NCBI GenBank assembly: GCA_033002965.1
Contig: JAURVB010013578.1
Span: 1 to 64,000, forward strand
Direction of reading: 5' to 3'
From: Piper betle
Lineage: Eukaryota > Streptophyta > Magnoliopsida > Piperales > Piperaceae
Length of the DNA: 64,000 nt
Below, one piece after another: positions 36,201-48,348 of this stretch; positions within the stretch are counted from its first letter, which is position 1, and each line of letters opens with the position of its first letter. Under the pieces are notes generated by a model. It searched no databases. It saw only the letters and a program-made list of their open reading frames with translations, and was not told the DNA's origin. A program made the translations under genes and the position numbers.

Positions 36201-36583
36201 ATTACAGAATATCCACATGGATAACAAACACCTTTGCTGACAGTTAAATAGTGCCATAACAGTTACGGACATGTCCGCAGATGTCTGCAAGTGTCCACGG
36301 ACACGTGTACAAATTGTCAAAGTCAAAATTTAAGCGGTTTCTTCTTGTTTAGTATTAGTTTCATATGTATGAATAATATTCATTTGCTTAATATGGATTT
36401 AAAGATTATTATTTTCAATAATGTGATGAACTAAATTGTAGATATGTTCAATTTTTATTATAAATCATAAGAGCGAAATAAGAAATAGAATTTATTTTTG
36501 ACTTAAGATTTATGTTATATTTTCAATTAAGAATTGTTTGTGTAATTAAGAATATTTTGTTGATTTACCAATTGTCCTAAAAA
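33226..36583. other. AT-rich stretch, no gene recognised
   Basis: Only short frames (113 residues at most, 33653-33994) with biased composition and no recognisable motif. A diverged 58-bp direct duplication lies at 34350-34455 (GAGAAAGTCATTCAT twice). No similarity to the other repeats in the window. Confidence 0.5.
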
Positions 36584-37062
36584 GTGTATGTAAAGGCCGT
36601 GGGAAAAAAAAGAAGGATGCGGATGTGGTCCGGGAAGGACCGAATGAATTATATTCTTTACCCGGTTAATTATTACCCATTTTATTATTAACCCGGTTAC
36701 CCGGTTAAGTGAAATACAGTGTTTTTACATACCCTAGCCGTCATTTCATTTTATTTTATGAAGGACGTCCTCCACCTTAGCCTTCATTCGCATTTTCTTC
36801 TCCTCTTCCTTGTTAGAGCGAGCATCCTCCTTGTTTTGGGTATTTTCCCTATCTTCTTTTCTTTTTCTTTCTTCCATTGGCAAGCACGTAGAGTTCATGT
36901 TTAGACATCATTGTTAATTTATTTGTTGTTGTTGGTGGATATCATGATCTGTTTAATAACAGTTGATTTTAATGTTGTAAATTGTTATAAAAAAATTACA
37001 TTAATCTTAATTGATAATCGTGAGGATTAAGGTTTTAAATCAATAAGAAAACAAATTAATTT

Positions 37063-37494
37063 TTACACGACTGAGATCCATGGCCGACGAGTTCCCCTGT
37101 TCGGCGAGATGGGCAAGCACAGGCAAAGCTTCGCCGGAAATCGGTGGCGACGGTCGTTCCGACGTCGGAAGATGATCCTACTCTCTTCGTCGATCAGTGT
37201 ATGGTCGATCTCACGTGTGTGGATGCCGGCCTGGGGTGGTAAATGGCCAAAAACAGAGGATGGCGGCAAAAACAGAGGCGACGGCAGTGGGTGAAGAAAT
37301 CTGGCCGTCCTGGGTGGCGATGGGTTCCAATCTGGCCGGGAAAGGTCGATAGGGGGTAGAGGGTGTCGAGGCGACCACCCAATTGAGGCGGCAATGCTCG
37401 CCGGCGGTGGAATCGGCGACGCGAATGCGTCGCTGGTGTGGCGGTGCAGGCATCGCGGCGGCTGGAAGGCGGCCGGAGTTGGTTGGGGCGACAC
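37063..37494 (-). other. Antisense open frame in the LTR core (143 codons), coding status doubtful
   Basis: An open frame on the strand opposite to LTR transcription, proline- and arginine-rich, with no known domain. A frame in the 60473 solo LTR (62247-62777, 176 codons) shares most of its sequence, for example IDHTLIDEESRIIFRRRNDRRH. High GC content and recent common ancestry of the two LTRs could explain the shared openness. Confidence 0.3.
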
Positions 37495-38373
37495 CGCAAC
37501 GGCATGGCAGGGCTGGGCGGCGACGATTGACGGCGGCCGGAGACGATCGCCGGCGGCGGCTGGAGGGTGGCTGCAGTCGGGAACAGAGGATGGCGCCGAG
37601 GAAGAAGAAGAAGAAGAAAATTCCCTTGGGTGGCAAACTTGTAAATAATGCTTGACTCGACACAGCTCGAGTTAAATAATAATACCAACTCGTAATAAAT
37701 CTTTAAAAATAATCATTTTAATGGGTTATTAAACTATAGTCGGGTAACAATCACAAACGTCGAACCTAAATAGTATAATGAAAATAAATAAAGTTCGAAA
37801 CTTTATTGAGTCGAATAATTTAAAATAATTGTATTAATAATATTTATGAATTAAAATAACACAAATTATTCTAAATAATTTAATCGAACAACTTAATTAA
37901 TTAAATTGCTATAAATAATATTAGTGATTAAAAAATTATAACCGTAAATTAAATCATCAAGATCGGGGTTAAGTAATTATCACCGCAAAGGGAAATTAAA
38001 TACTTGTTTATCAGTTAATAATTATTTCATCAATTGTTAAGTATTAATTATGATTTAGATAATTAATTTAAAATGTAAAGTAGGACTTAAATGATTATAT
38101 CACATGAATAATTAATTATCTCACTAGATTTGTTGAGAATTTAATATCTAATATTTTTGAATTGTTACATGTTATGTTGTCAAAAATTTTAATATATATA
38201 TATTAGACATTTAGCTGCATGCATTCCTACTCGAATAAAATTATACTTATGTATAATTTTATGTTCTCGTTCAGATTAGGATCGTTGGTCGCAGCTGCGA
38301 GTTCGAAATATCCAGGTCCGTATAATTATTTGAAATGTTGTATTTTCCCAAGCTGGTAACCTTTGTCGGCACT

Positions 38374-38790
38374 AATCTCAGAATGACCTGGGAGACCACC
38401 TAATCTCATAATGAACTGGGAGACGATTTCTAATCTCAGAAGAACTGGAAGATAATGACTAATCTCAGAATGAACTGGGAGATGATTCTAATCTCAGAAT
38501 GAACTGGGAGACGATTTCTAATCTCAGAATGAACTGGGAGATAATGACTAATCTCAGAATGACCTGGGAGACCACCTAAATCTCAGAATGAACTGGGAGA
38601 AAATTTCTAATCTCAGAATGACCTGAGAGACAATTACTAATCTCAGAATGACCTGAGAGACTTTTACAAATCTCAGAATGGCTTGAGAGACAATTATTAA
38701 TCTCAAAATGTCACTAAGAGACTTTTAGAAATCTCAGAATGACCTGAGAGACAATTACTAATCTCAGAATGACCTGAGAGATAATTACTA
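38374..38790 (+). repeat. 30-bp minisatellite, 14 units, hairpin-forming
   Basis: Fourteen units of the form AATCTCAGAATGACCTGAGAGACAATTACT, about 29-31 bases each, are arranged head to tail. The right-hand units contain TCTCAG-AATGAC-CTGAGA, a 6-bp inverted repeat with a six-base loop. The left-hand units read TCTCAG-AATGAA-CTGGGA, which keeps the stem through a G-U pair in RNA. The array replaces about 430 bases present in sister LTRs, at nearly the same length. Confidence 0.9.
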
Positions 38791-39201
38791 AAAGACTTGT
38801 GAAACGATAATAAAGACGGGTGAAATGATAATAGGGATTATATTGACTTGTTTCATTTAATTATGTGGCTTAGTGGTTTTATCACTAACGCGGAATTGCC
38901 TCTGCATGTGAGCAACTTTGGACTGAAGAATAAAGGTGACCCAGGTTTGGTGAATGATAATAAAAATTGGACTTCCTTATTATTCTCTTGTGTTATAAAT
39001 GTAGCTATGGGAAACAGTCTGAGACTGTGGGATAGTTATTTTATATATTGTCATATGCTATCAGAACATGTTTTATTCTTATGATTTATCAATTTCTCGA
39101 CTTATTTTCTGTATTTCAATTCATGTTCTGGAATATTATCGTTACATCAATTATATTTTTAAGTAACATCCAGTCCGGTTCGAGCAGGTCGTTACAGTGT
39201 A

Positions 39202-39605
39202 GGTGTAGTGAAAGAGAAGGGGAGTGTCTTTGGGGTTAGCATATAAAAATTTGAAAATATATGAATTAGATCTATTTAAAACAAATTAGTCAAGTTATAT
39301 TTATGTGAAATACATCCCTTTTCTATCTATTTTTGGCTTTAGTTTTTTAATTTATATTAATTTTATGAGTTTTTTACTAGAAAGGGTAGATAATTTTTAA
39401 ATGACTTGGTGTAGGAGAAAAAAGCAATTTACTAGAAAAGAGAAATTTTAATTAAAATGAAAAAAGCCCTCAAATCGAAAAAAATTTTTAAGGGGCTGTC
39501 AGCGCCTCACCTTAGTGGTGGCCAAGGCCCCCCATGGCTAGGTGGGCCGAACCTGGCCACCCTCGTCGAAGGGCGGCTAACAACCGATGATCAGGGGAGG
39601 CTAGG
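39202..39605. other. Spacer between two LTRs
   Basis: AT-rich for 280 bases, then a GC-rich stretch (39490-39605) with GGTGGCCAAGGCC. The 64-codon frame here has no recognisable motif. No gene seen. Confidence 0.5.
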
Positions 39606-42453
39606 TCTAACGACCCGCCCAAACCAGACCGAGTATTACCTAAAAATATAATTGAAGTAACAATAATATTCCAGAACATGAATTGAAAAATAGCAAACAA
39701 GTCTGGCAATATATAATATAAATCATAAAAATAAATCATGTTCTCTAAAATATAAAGTAACTGTCCCATAGTCTCAAACTGTTTCCTGTAGTCTCATTTA
39801 TAACATAAGAGAATAATAAAGAAGTCCAATTTTTATTATCAATTCACCAACCTGAGTCACTTTTATTCTTCAGTCCAAAGCTGCTTACATGCGGAGGCAA
39901 TTCCGCATTAAAGATAAAACCACTAAGCCGCATAATTAAATGAAACAAGTCAATAAAATCCTCATTATTATTTCAAGAGTCTTTTAGTTGTTATGAGCCT
40001 ATGTCGAGCTCGTTATATGCTAGGAAGTGTTGCCACCCCATCCAGCTACCATTCCATCCATGCGCACACATGCTACGTAACCCACGACCTGTAGTTACCG
40101 ATATTTGTCATTGACTCACCCTCTCGGTATCATGGGAGCATAATGAGCCATCTTGCACCATTGCGCCCTGTTGCCCTTTTCGGCATGGGGTCAGGTGTTC
40201 AATCTTTCAGGGGTGCTGCCTTGTGCCGAATTGAGTCGACCCCAGTTGTCTTCCCGCGCATGGTGGTCAAATACTCAAATCGACCAAGACTCCAACAAAG
40301 TAATTTTAAAGGTACAGCCCCGTGTCTGATTGAGTCAATCCATTGACCCCGGTTGCGTTTAGCGCATAGTGGTCAAATCTGGGCGAGGCCGACTAGGGCT
40401 GCCAACAAGGGAAAATATAACATTTTAAATAATTATATAGAGTTGGATAGTTCGTATGTGAACTCACAGCTGTAACCAACGATCCTAATCTGAACGAGAA
40501 CATAAAATTATACATAAGTATAATTTTATTCGAGTAGAAATGCATGCAACTAAATGACTAATATATATTTCACTATTAAAATTCAGAAATATTAAATATT
40601 AAATTATTCATGTGATATAACCATTTAAATCCTACTTTACATTTTAAATTTACTATCCAAATCATAATTCACACTTCACTAATGATAAAGTAATTATTAA
40701 TTTATAAACAAGTATTTAATAATTATTATTAGTATATTTTCTTTAGAGATAATAATTACTTAACCACGATCTTAATGATTTAGTTTATGGTTATAATTTT
40801 TAATCGTTATCATTATTCATAGAAATTTAATTAGTTAAGTTGTACGATTAAATTATTTAAAATAATTTGTATTATTCTAATTCAAAAAAGTATTAATACA
40901 ATTATTTTAAATTATTCGACTCAATAAAAGATTCGAACATCATTTAATTTCATTATGCTATTTAGGTTCGATGTTTGTGATTTGAACACGATTATAGTTT
41001 AATAACCTATCTTCTACCTTTTTGACTTGTTATTACAATAATCACTTTATATACTTAATATTAACTTTAATAAGGTGAAGGTAAAATTTAATTTAAAATT
41101 TAACTCTTATTTAATTTAATTGTTTATAGTACGCCGATTAATTATCGACCGTTTATCATTACCGTATTTTTATTACTTATGTCCATGTCGATTTCATCTA
41201 ATAATTAATTAGTTTAGTAACTTTACCCATAACCCATTAAAATGATTATTTTTAAAGATTATTATGAATTAGTATTATTTTTAAGTCAAGCCACATCGAG
41301 TCAAGTAGTATTTACAAGTTTGCCACCCTTCTTCTTCTTCTTCTTCTTCCCGTCACCATTCTTCTCTTCCCCAAAAACAGGTTCGTTCTTCTTCTCCTAG
41401 CCTCCAGACCACTTCTTTCTTGCACCTTGCTACCATTTAGATGTTCAACAACATCAAGCCAGCATCAGAACAGGAAGGATTGGCCACCTTTGGACGACGC
41501 AAAGAAGAGGACAGTTCTCCCCACATCTGCACCAAAAAACTAGACGTGTGACGTCTTCTTCTTCAACCCAAAACCAGATCATGACTCCATCAACGGCTTC
41601 CCTTCCCTACCAATCCAATTGGAAGCATAAAGCTCATGCATTACAGCAACTATCCAAGGCGAATCATGTTCTGCACCAAGTCGCGAAACTCCTACCCAGT
41701 AGCACCGCCGGGCACACTCCCCTTCTCCCTACACGATGACCCAACGTCAAGGCCAAGCATCTACCCTTCTGAAGCTGCCATGATAGCGTCTGTTTCAGCA
41801 GAATGTCGTCCTTTCCATCCCCCTTGCAACTCCGCCCACTCACAGCTGCAATTTCGCGACCCACCAAAAACCAGGGAACATGGCGAGCTATCCTTTCAAC
41901 CCAGCATCCAGAGGGGTTGTCGGGGGTGTGAGGGGAAGCCTTGCAAACTTGTTTATAGTTGCCCATCTGGCCAACAATTTGCACCCGTCGTCCATGGACG
42001 GGATTTTAGTTTTTCAGTTTAGCTTAGTTCTTTTCTTTCTTGTTGGTTTGAGACTTTAGTTACATGATTAACAAGCTTACTATCAATTACAAAGAATATG
42101 CACGAAAGAAAATTAAGAAGAGGGAGATAGGAAGGATACCCAAGCAAAGATGAAACACCGGCACGGAAGAGGAGATAGGAAGGATACCCAAGCAAGGTGA
42201 GGAGCATGCCCCTACACCCGTATGTGAAAAATGACGTCCACTTTCAAAATTTATAAAAATGAAAATGGTGGTTAGGGTATGTAAAAACACTCCTACACCC
42301 GTATTTCATTTAACCAGGTAAATAATAAAATAGGTAAATAATTAACTGGGTAGAGAATATAATGTTTGGTCCTTCCCGGACCATGTTCAGTCCTTTTCGG
42401 ACCGCGTCCGCTTCAAATTATTATTATTATTATTGTTATTCACAGTCTTTACA
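39606..42453 (-). repeat. 3' LTR of the reverse-strand Tekay-like element
   Basis: Read in reverse it begins TGTAAAGACTGTG next to the polypurine tract and ends GGGTCGTTAGA (TG-CA end mutated). It is 2848 bp long. Its GC-rich core (41300-42030) matches the core of the 27382 solo LTR. The frames in this core (41636-42022 and 41664-41984) have no known domain. Confidence 0.9.
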
Positions 42454-42582
42454 ATCTCCCCAACTTGGAAATATTTTGTCCCGAAAATATTATAACGGCA
42501 ACAAGAACCATCATGATTACAGGACAATCACGATTAATTATTTACTCGGTATTGGTTCTTGCTACTACAATCATAAGAAATC

Positions 42583-45565
42583 TTATGTCATGAATAGGCT
42601 AGGGTATTTCCTTGTCATATCTTGTTCAACCTCCCATGTAGCTTCGTCTAATCCCTGATTTTTCCACAATACTTTTACCGAAGGAATTTCCTTGTTCCTC
42701 AGTGTCTTTATTTCTCTTACCAGAATGCGGATCAACTTTTCCTTGTAGGTTAAATCTGATTGTAGCTATAAGTCTTCAAAATTGGTGATGATATATCTTC
42801 ATCTCATACACATTTCTTTAGCATTGACACATGGAAAACATTGTGTACTCCAGCTAGACTTGGTGGCAATGCTAATCTAGATGCACAATTTCCAACTTGA
42901 TCTTGGATTGGAAACGGTCCTATGAATCTTGGCTTCACCTTCCCTGATATTTTAAATCTGATCACCCCCTTCGTAGGAGATGTTTTTAGGTACACAAACT
43001 CCCCAACTTGGAACTCTAGGTCCTTCCTTCGAGTATCAACATAACTCTTTTGTCGATCCTGAGCTGCCTTAAGTCTTTGCTAAATGAGTTTCACCTTTTT
43101 AGTTGCTTCCCTCACCATCTCTAGCCCGACTATAACTATTTTGGTAGATTCCAGCTAGCATGATGGAGACCTGCAGGGCCTACCATATAAGGCTTCAAAT
43201 GGTGCCATCCCTATACTGGGGTTGATTTGAGTTATTGTAGGTAAATTCAGCCAAAGCTGAGTGTTTCTCCAAGTCACCTCTCCAGTCAAGAATGCAAGCT
43301 CGAAATAAATCTTCCAAAGTTTGAATAGTCCTCTCACTCTGACCATCAGTTTGGGGATGATATGTTGTACTCAGCTTGATTTGGGTCCCCATGGCTCTTT
43401 GGAAAGCTCCCCAAAAATGTGAGGTGAATAGGGGATCTTAGTCGGAGACGAACTCCTTTGAAATCCCATGCAACTTCACAATGTTATCGACATATAATCT
43501 TGCCAAGTATTCTGCTGTCCTCATTGATTTCGTGGGGATGAAGTGATCTGCCTTAGTTACTTGGTGCACAACCACCCATATAGAGTCATGCTTCCTCTGA
43601 GTCCTTGGGAGCTTTGCAATAAAATCGCATGTGACACACTCCCATTTCCAAGTTGGTATTTCTAAAGGTTGCAATAGTCCCCAGGTAGTTGATGTTGGAC
43701 TTTGATCTGTTGGCAAGTCTGACACTTGGAGACAAAATCCACAACATCCCTCTTCATCCCAATCCACCAGTAGGTTCGCTTTAAATCTTGATACATTTTA
43801 GTAACTCCAGGGTATATCTAGAACTTTGAGCGATGAACCTCCTCCAAGATATTCTGCCTCACTGCATCATCCTTGGGTACACACAACCTTCCTCTAAATC
43901 TGTTCACACTATTGGAATCAGCTACAATGTCAGGAATCTTGTCCAACATTTCTTTCAGCTCCTCATCACCCATTTGTGCTAGCTTAACACGATCAACTAA
44001 ATCATTGGAAATAACCAAATTTGCCAATAACCCAATTAGTTGCTCCACAAGGTTGATAGCCACCACTTTTGTTGACATGGCCCAAAGTCTAGCTAGCTAC
44101 TGACTTTTGTCCACCTTGCGCTTCTGATTCAACGTGTCTGCTACCACATTCGCTATCCCTGGTTGGTATAAGATTTGGAAGTCATAGACCTTCAAATATT
44201 CTATCTACCGCCTATGTCGAAGGTTAAGGTAATTTAAGGTGAATATATACTTCAAACTCTGGGGGTCAGTGAAGACTTCGAACTGGGCTCCATACAAGTA
44301 GTGTCTCCAAATCTTCAGGGCAAAAACCACTGCTGCCAGTTCCAAGTCATGGGTTACATAATTTTGCTCATGAATTTTCAATTGATGAGAGGCATAGGCC
44401 ACCACTTTACCTTCTTACATAAGGACACAACCTAAACCCATCAGAGATGCATCACCTGAAGACTACGAATCCTTCATTACCATTTGTCAGGGTCAAAACT
44501 GGTGCAGTTGTTAGACCATTCTTCAGAGATTGGAAACTCTACTCACACTTACCACACCATTCAAACTTGACTCCCTTCCTTGTGAGTTTGGTCATCGGCA
44601 ATGCCACTAAGGAGAAGTCTTTAATGAATTTCCTGTAGTAACCCGCTTAACCAAGGAAGCTTTTGATATCAGTGGCTGACTTATGTTATGGCCAATCAGT
44701 GACTGCTTTCACTTTTGATGGATCCACTGCAATTCCAACCTTTGAGTTAACATGACCTAGGGAGTTTACCTCCTTCAACCAAAAGTCACACTTTGAGAAC
44801 TTGGAGAATAGTTGATTTTCTCTTAGAACTTGAAGAGTAATGGACAGGTGCTTCAGATGCTCTTCTTCATTATTTGAATAGATCAGAATGTCGTCCACAA
44901 ACACGATAATAAACTTGTCCAAGTATGCATGAAATATTGTGTTCATGCGTGACATAAGGGCCGCTAGTGCATTTGTTAGACCAAAAGGCATTACCAGAAA
45001 CTCATAATGTCCATACCGAGTTTGGAAAACTGTTTTCTGTATGTCTAACTCCTTTACTTGCAACTAGTGATAACCAGACTGCAAGTCTATCTTAGAAAAT
45101 ACTCCAGCTATTTTTAGCTGATTAAACAAGTCATCAATCCTCGATAAGGGGTACCGATTCTTGACTGTCGCTTAATTGAGTTTTTGATAGTCAATACACA
45201 ACCGAAGTGATCCATCTTTCTTCTTCACAAACAAAATAGGGGCTCCCTAGGGTGAAGTACTTGGTCGGATGAAGCCTACCTGCAACAACTCTTCTAGTTG
45301 ACTCTTTAACTCCTTGAGTTCTGCTGGAGCCATACGATATGGTGCTTTAGAAATTGGTGTTGTTTGAGGTGCTAGGTCAATGGCGAACTCCACTGCCCGC
45401 TTAGGAGGTAACCCTGGAAGTTCGTCTAGGAATACATCATGAAACTCTGCTACCACAGGAAACATGGACAACTCTTTGGGTTTTGACTCAGACTCAACTA
45501 AGTTAGCCAAAAAGGCTTTACAACCCTCACCCAAACAATGGGTAGTCAAGTTGTTTGGTTAGGAT
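42583..45565 (-). pseudogene. Tekay-like pol: RT, RNase H, integrase, chromodomain
   Basis: Readable parts: 45549-45247, start of RT; 45063-44686, RT core with FVDDILIYS (first Asp at 44895); 44405-44205, RNase H-like ([25 protein letters not shown]); 44078-43818, integrase zinc-binding start; 43767-43155, integrase core; 42995-42804, C-terminal part; then a chromodomain to the stop at 42583-42585 (EATWEVEQDMTRKYPSLF). The first catalytic Asp of integrase is replaced by His (VVVHQVTK), and a stop follows SD at the second Asp motif. Several frameshifts and stops separate the pieces. Protease is absent, deleted with the gag 3' end. Confidence 0.92.
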
Positions 45566-46157
45566 AGCTGCCACAAATTCTGCCCACGTGATGGAAGAAA
45601 TCTCACGTCGATGGAATGTGGTTTTTTCCATGGATTTCCACCAGTAAGATGCTTCCTCTTGTGAAGCATGCAAGTTGCCAACCTCACTTGATGGCGGTGG
45701 GGAACAGACAGAGCCCTAAAAGCTTTTTCGGTAATGTCTATCCAGCTCTTTTCCTTCATTGGATCGATCCCTCCGACAAATAGTTCAGCTCCATTCTTCC
45801 TGAACTTTTCCACAGTGTAACAGTCACTATCATCAATAGCTGTAGCAACACTTGTTGGACTTCCAGTGGCACTGGGTTTGGATGCTCCCCTTGCTAGCCC
45901 GAGTCTGCTAACCCTGCCCACCTTTGGGCACTTCCCTAACCACCATCTAGGGTGATTCTAGGACCCATTGCTGACTTTGAGGCTCCATTCCTTGCTACCA
46001 CTCCCGGTAACCATTGAACAATATTCTGAACCACAGAATTTGCATTTACTGATGCCTACGCCAGTCCCTATATGGCCGTTGAGATCTGAGCCAATACATT
46101 CTCCGTGTTCGAATTTGACGGAGTATGTCGGTTTGTCTGTCTACAAGTGCCTGCCAT
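45566..46157 (-). pseudogene. Tekay-like gag, 5' part
   Basis: The start ATG at 46157 (MAGTCRQTN) is equivalent to the gag start at 5815. 45921-45566 includes DSDCYTVEKFRKNGAELFVGG and HRHQVRLATCML. Stops lie near 46070 and 45945. At 45566 homology to the plus-strand gag ends abruptly within GAATTTGTGGCAGCT, and sequence leading into RT follows, so the gag C-terminus, zinc knuckle and protease were lost in one deletion. Confidence 0.88.
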
Positions 46158-46327
46158 CTGAAACGTTGAACCATCATGGTTCATTTATACGTTCTTGTTT
46201 CAGTTTAGACTTAGGTTTATTAGTGAATAACTTTGTTAATTAATAACACAACACAATGAGAAAAGATAATTACTAGACTTTTCAACAAGGTACTTGAGTC
46301 ATAAAATGTGAGCTTGTGGGAAACCTG

Positions 46328-46339
46328 GCTCTAATACCA
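46328..46339 (-). other. Primer binding site, tRNA-Met type
   Basis: The reverse strand reads TGGTATTAGAGC two bases after the 5' LTR end. It is identical to the site at 5626-5637. Confidence 0.85.
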
Positions 46340-46341
46340 CA

Positions 46342-47281
46342 TGTAACGACCCGCCCAAACCGGGCCAGGTATTACCCAAAAATACAATTGATGTAATGAT
46401 AATATTCCAGAACATGAATTGAAAAATAGCAAACAAGTCTCGCAATATATAATATAAATCATAACAATAAATCATGTTCTCTAAAATATAAAGTAACTGT
46501 CCGACAGTATCAGACCGTTTCCCGTAGTCTCATTTATAACACAAGAGAAATTATTCTTCAGTCCAATTTTTATTATCAATTCACCAACCTGAATCACTTT
46601 TATTCTTCAGTCCAAAGCTGTTCACTTGCGGAGGCAATTCCGCATTAGTGATAAAACCACTAAGCCGCATAATTAAATGAAACAAGTCAATAAAATCCTT
46701 ATTATCGTTTCAAGAGTCTTTTAGTTGTTATGAGCCTATGCCGAGCTCGTTATATGTTGGGAGGGGCCGCCATCCCATGCATGTGCACACATGCTATGTG
46801 GCCCACGGCCTGTAGTTACCGATATTTACCATTGACTCACCCTCTCGGTATCAAGGGTGCATAATGAGCCGTCTTGCACCATTGCACCCTTTGCCCCTTT
46901 CGGCATGGGGTCAGGTGTTCAATCTTTTAGAGGGTGCTGCCTTGTGCCGAATTGAGTCGACCCCAGTTGTATTTCAATGCATGGTGGTCAGATACTCAAG
47001 TCGCCAAGACTCTAACATAGTAATTTTAAAGGTGTGGCCCCGTGTCGGATTAACTCAATCTCTTGACCCCGATTGCGTTCCAGCGCATAGTGGTCGAATA
47101 TGGGCTCAGGCCGACCAGGGCTGCCAACAAGGTAAAATATAAAATTTCAAATAATTATATAGACCTAGATAGTTCGTATGTGAACACGCAGCTATAACCA
47201 ACGATCCTAATCTAAAAGAGAACATAAAATTATACATAGTATAATTTTATTCGAGTACTAATGCATGCAACTAAATGACTA

Positions 47282-47325
<44 letters not shown>

Positions 47326-47540
47326 CTCTCTCTCTCTATTAAAATTCAACAATATTAAATATTAAATTATTCATGTGATATAACCATTTAAATCCTACTT
47401 TACATTTTAAATTGATTATCCAATTCATAATTCACACTTCACTAATGATAAAGTAATTATTAATTTGTAAACAAGTATTTGATTATTATTATTATTAGTA
47501 GTATATTTTCTTTTGAAATAATAATTACTTAACTACGAAA
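46342..47540 (-). repeat. 5' LTR of the reverse-strand element, 3' portion only
   Basis: It aligns with 39606-40765 of the 3' LTR. Alignment stops at about 47540 just after ATAATTACTTAACTACGA, so the GC-rich core and 5' half are missing. It contains a compound (TA)n(TC)n microsatellite at about 47284-47338. Confidence 0.85.
47284..47338. repeat. Compound (TA)n-(TC)n microsatellite
   Basis: About seventeen TA units are followed by about eight TC units, at the place where sister LTRs have a short ATATATATT. It is a local expansion within the LTR. Confidence 0.95.
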
Positions 47541-48348
47541 TAACACCGAAATAATTACTTATAAGGATCTAAATAAACCATGAAATTATTTTGCAAAAAT
47601 TCATGTTTAATTTTTAAAAATTCAATTTGGTGACATCAAATCTAATATATTTAAATCCATTGCTTATAAAATTTATAATCTACTTCGTTCATTAAAGATT
47701 AACACACCAAACATCAAATCAGAGTAGCAACTAATATGATATATTATGAAATCACCATTCATCAAACTGATTACAACTACATCTATATTGTTGTCCACAT
47801 TGTCCATAAGCTGTCCATTTCATACTTCATTTTGTTAAACGTACTTGTAAACTCTTGAAAGTATGAAGAAATTGATTACCATATGTTGAAATATGAAAAA
47901 CATCATGAAGCTAAATTAAAGTTACATTGTATGAATACATTTATCAAAGTGTCATGTAATTAATAAATATATTGATCAATGGACCATTTATTGAATTATT
48001 TTTTGATTTTTCTAATATAATTAAAAATGTCAGACAAAAAAAATATAAACTGAAAAACTGACGTGAAGATTACCTTTTAGGAAAATGTTATTATTAAATA
48101 TTTACTAGTTTAGAAAAGAAAGTAGTAAAATATTCTACAAATATTACAATAAAATTAGAAGCTGAGGATTTTGCATTGTTGAATCCATTTGATTTGATTG
48201 GTTACAATAGCATGATGCCGGTTGGCTCAATTCAACGCCGATTTTACTGTTCACTATTTATGCTCACTATTCTTTCGAGGACAGTATGATTTCTTCAATT
48301 ACTATACTACACTAATATTTATTAATCAAATATAATCGATGACAATTA
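47541..48348. other. Unassigned AT-rich stretch
   Basis: No gene or repeat partner seen. It ends with CAATTA, the left flank of the next LTR. Confidence 0.5.

Larger units (their letters stand above)
36589..39196 (+). repeat. Tekay-like solo LTR, duplication GTGTA
   Basis: It runs from TGTAAAGGCC to GCAGGTCGTTACA (2608 bp), flanked by GTGTA (36584-36588 and 39197-39201). Its GC-rich core (37080-37625) is nearly the same as the core of the 60473 copy but unlike that of the 27382 and 39606 copies. The segment that in other copies reads GGTCGGCCTGAGCCCAG onwards is replaced by a 30-bp minisatellite at 38374-38790. Confidence 0.95.
39606..47540 (-). mobile_element. Reverse-strand Tekay-like Ty3/gypsy element, decayed, 5' LTR truncated
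   Basis: The order on the reverse strand is partial 5' LTR (47540-46342), primer site, gag, RT, RNase H, integrase, chromodomain, polypurine tract and 3' LTR (42453-39606). By eye the two LTRs show about 18 mismatches in their first 200 aligned bases, so insertion is not recent. Homology of the right LTR stops at about 47540, so no target duplication can be tested; the left flank is CTAGG. Confidence 0.9.

Noticed and set aside
37194..37688. 164- and 150-codon reverse frames overlapping the LTR core
   Set aside because: Alternative frames of the same GC-rich core. Homology between LTR copies and composition explain them.
38374..38790. CRISPR array, because of regularly spaced 30-bp repeats
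   Set aside because: The units are contiguous with no unique spacers, and the context is a plant LTR.
40143..40346. Forward frames near 40143, 46864 and 61044 with similar peptides (SHLAPLRPV..., SRLAPLHPL...)
   Set aside because: They are the same non-coding LTR segment read in three LTR copies. Frames shift between copies and lie antisense to the element.
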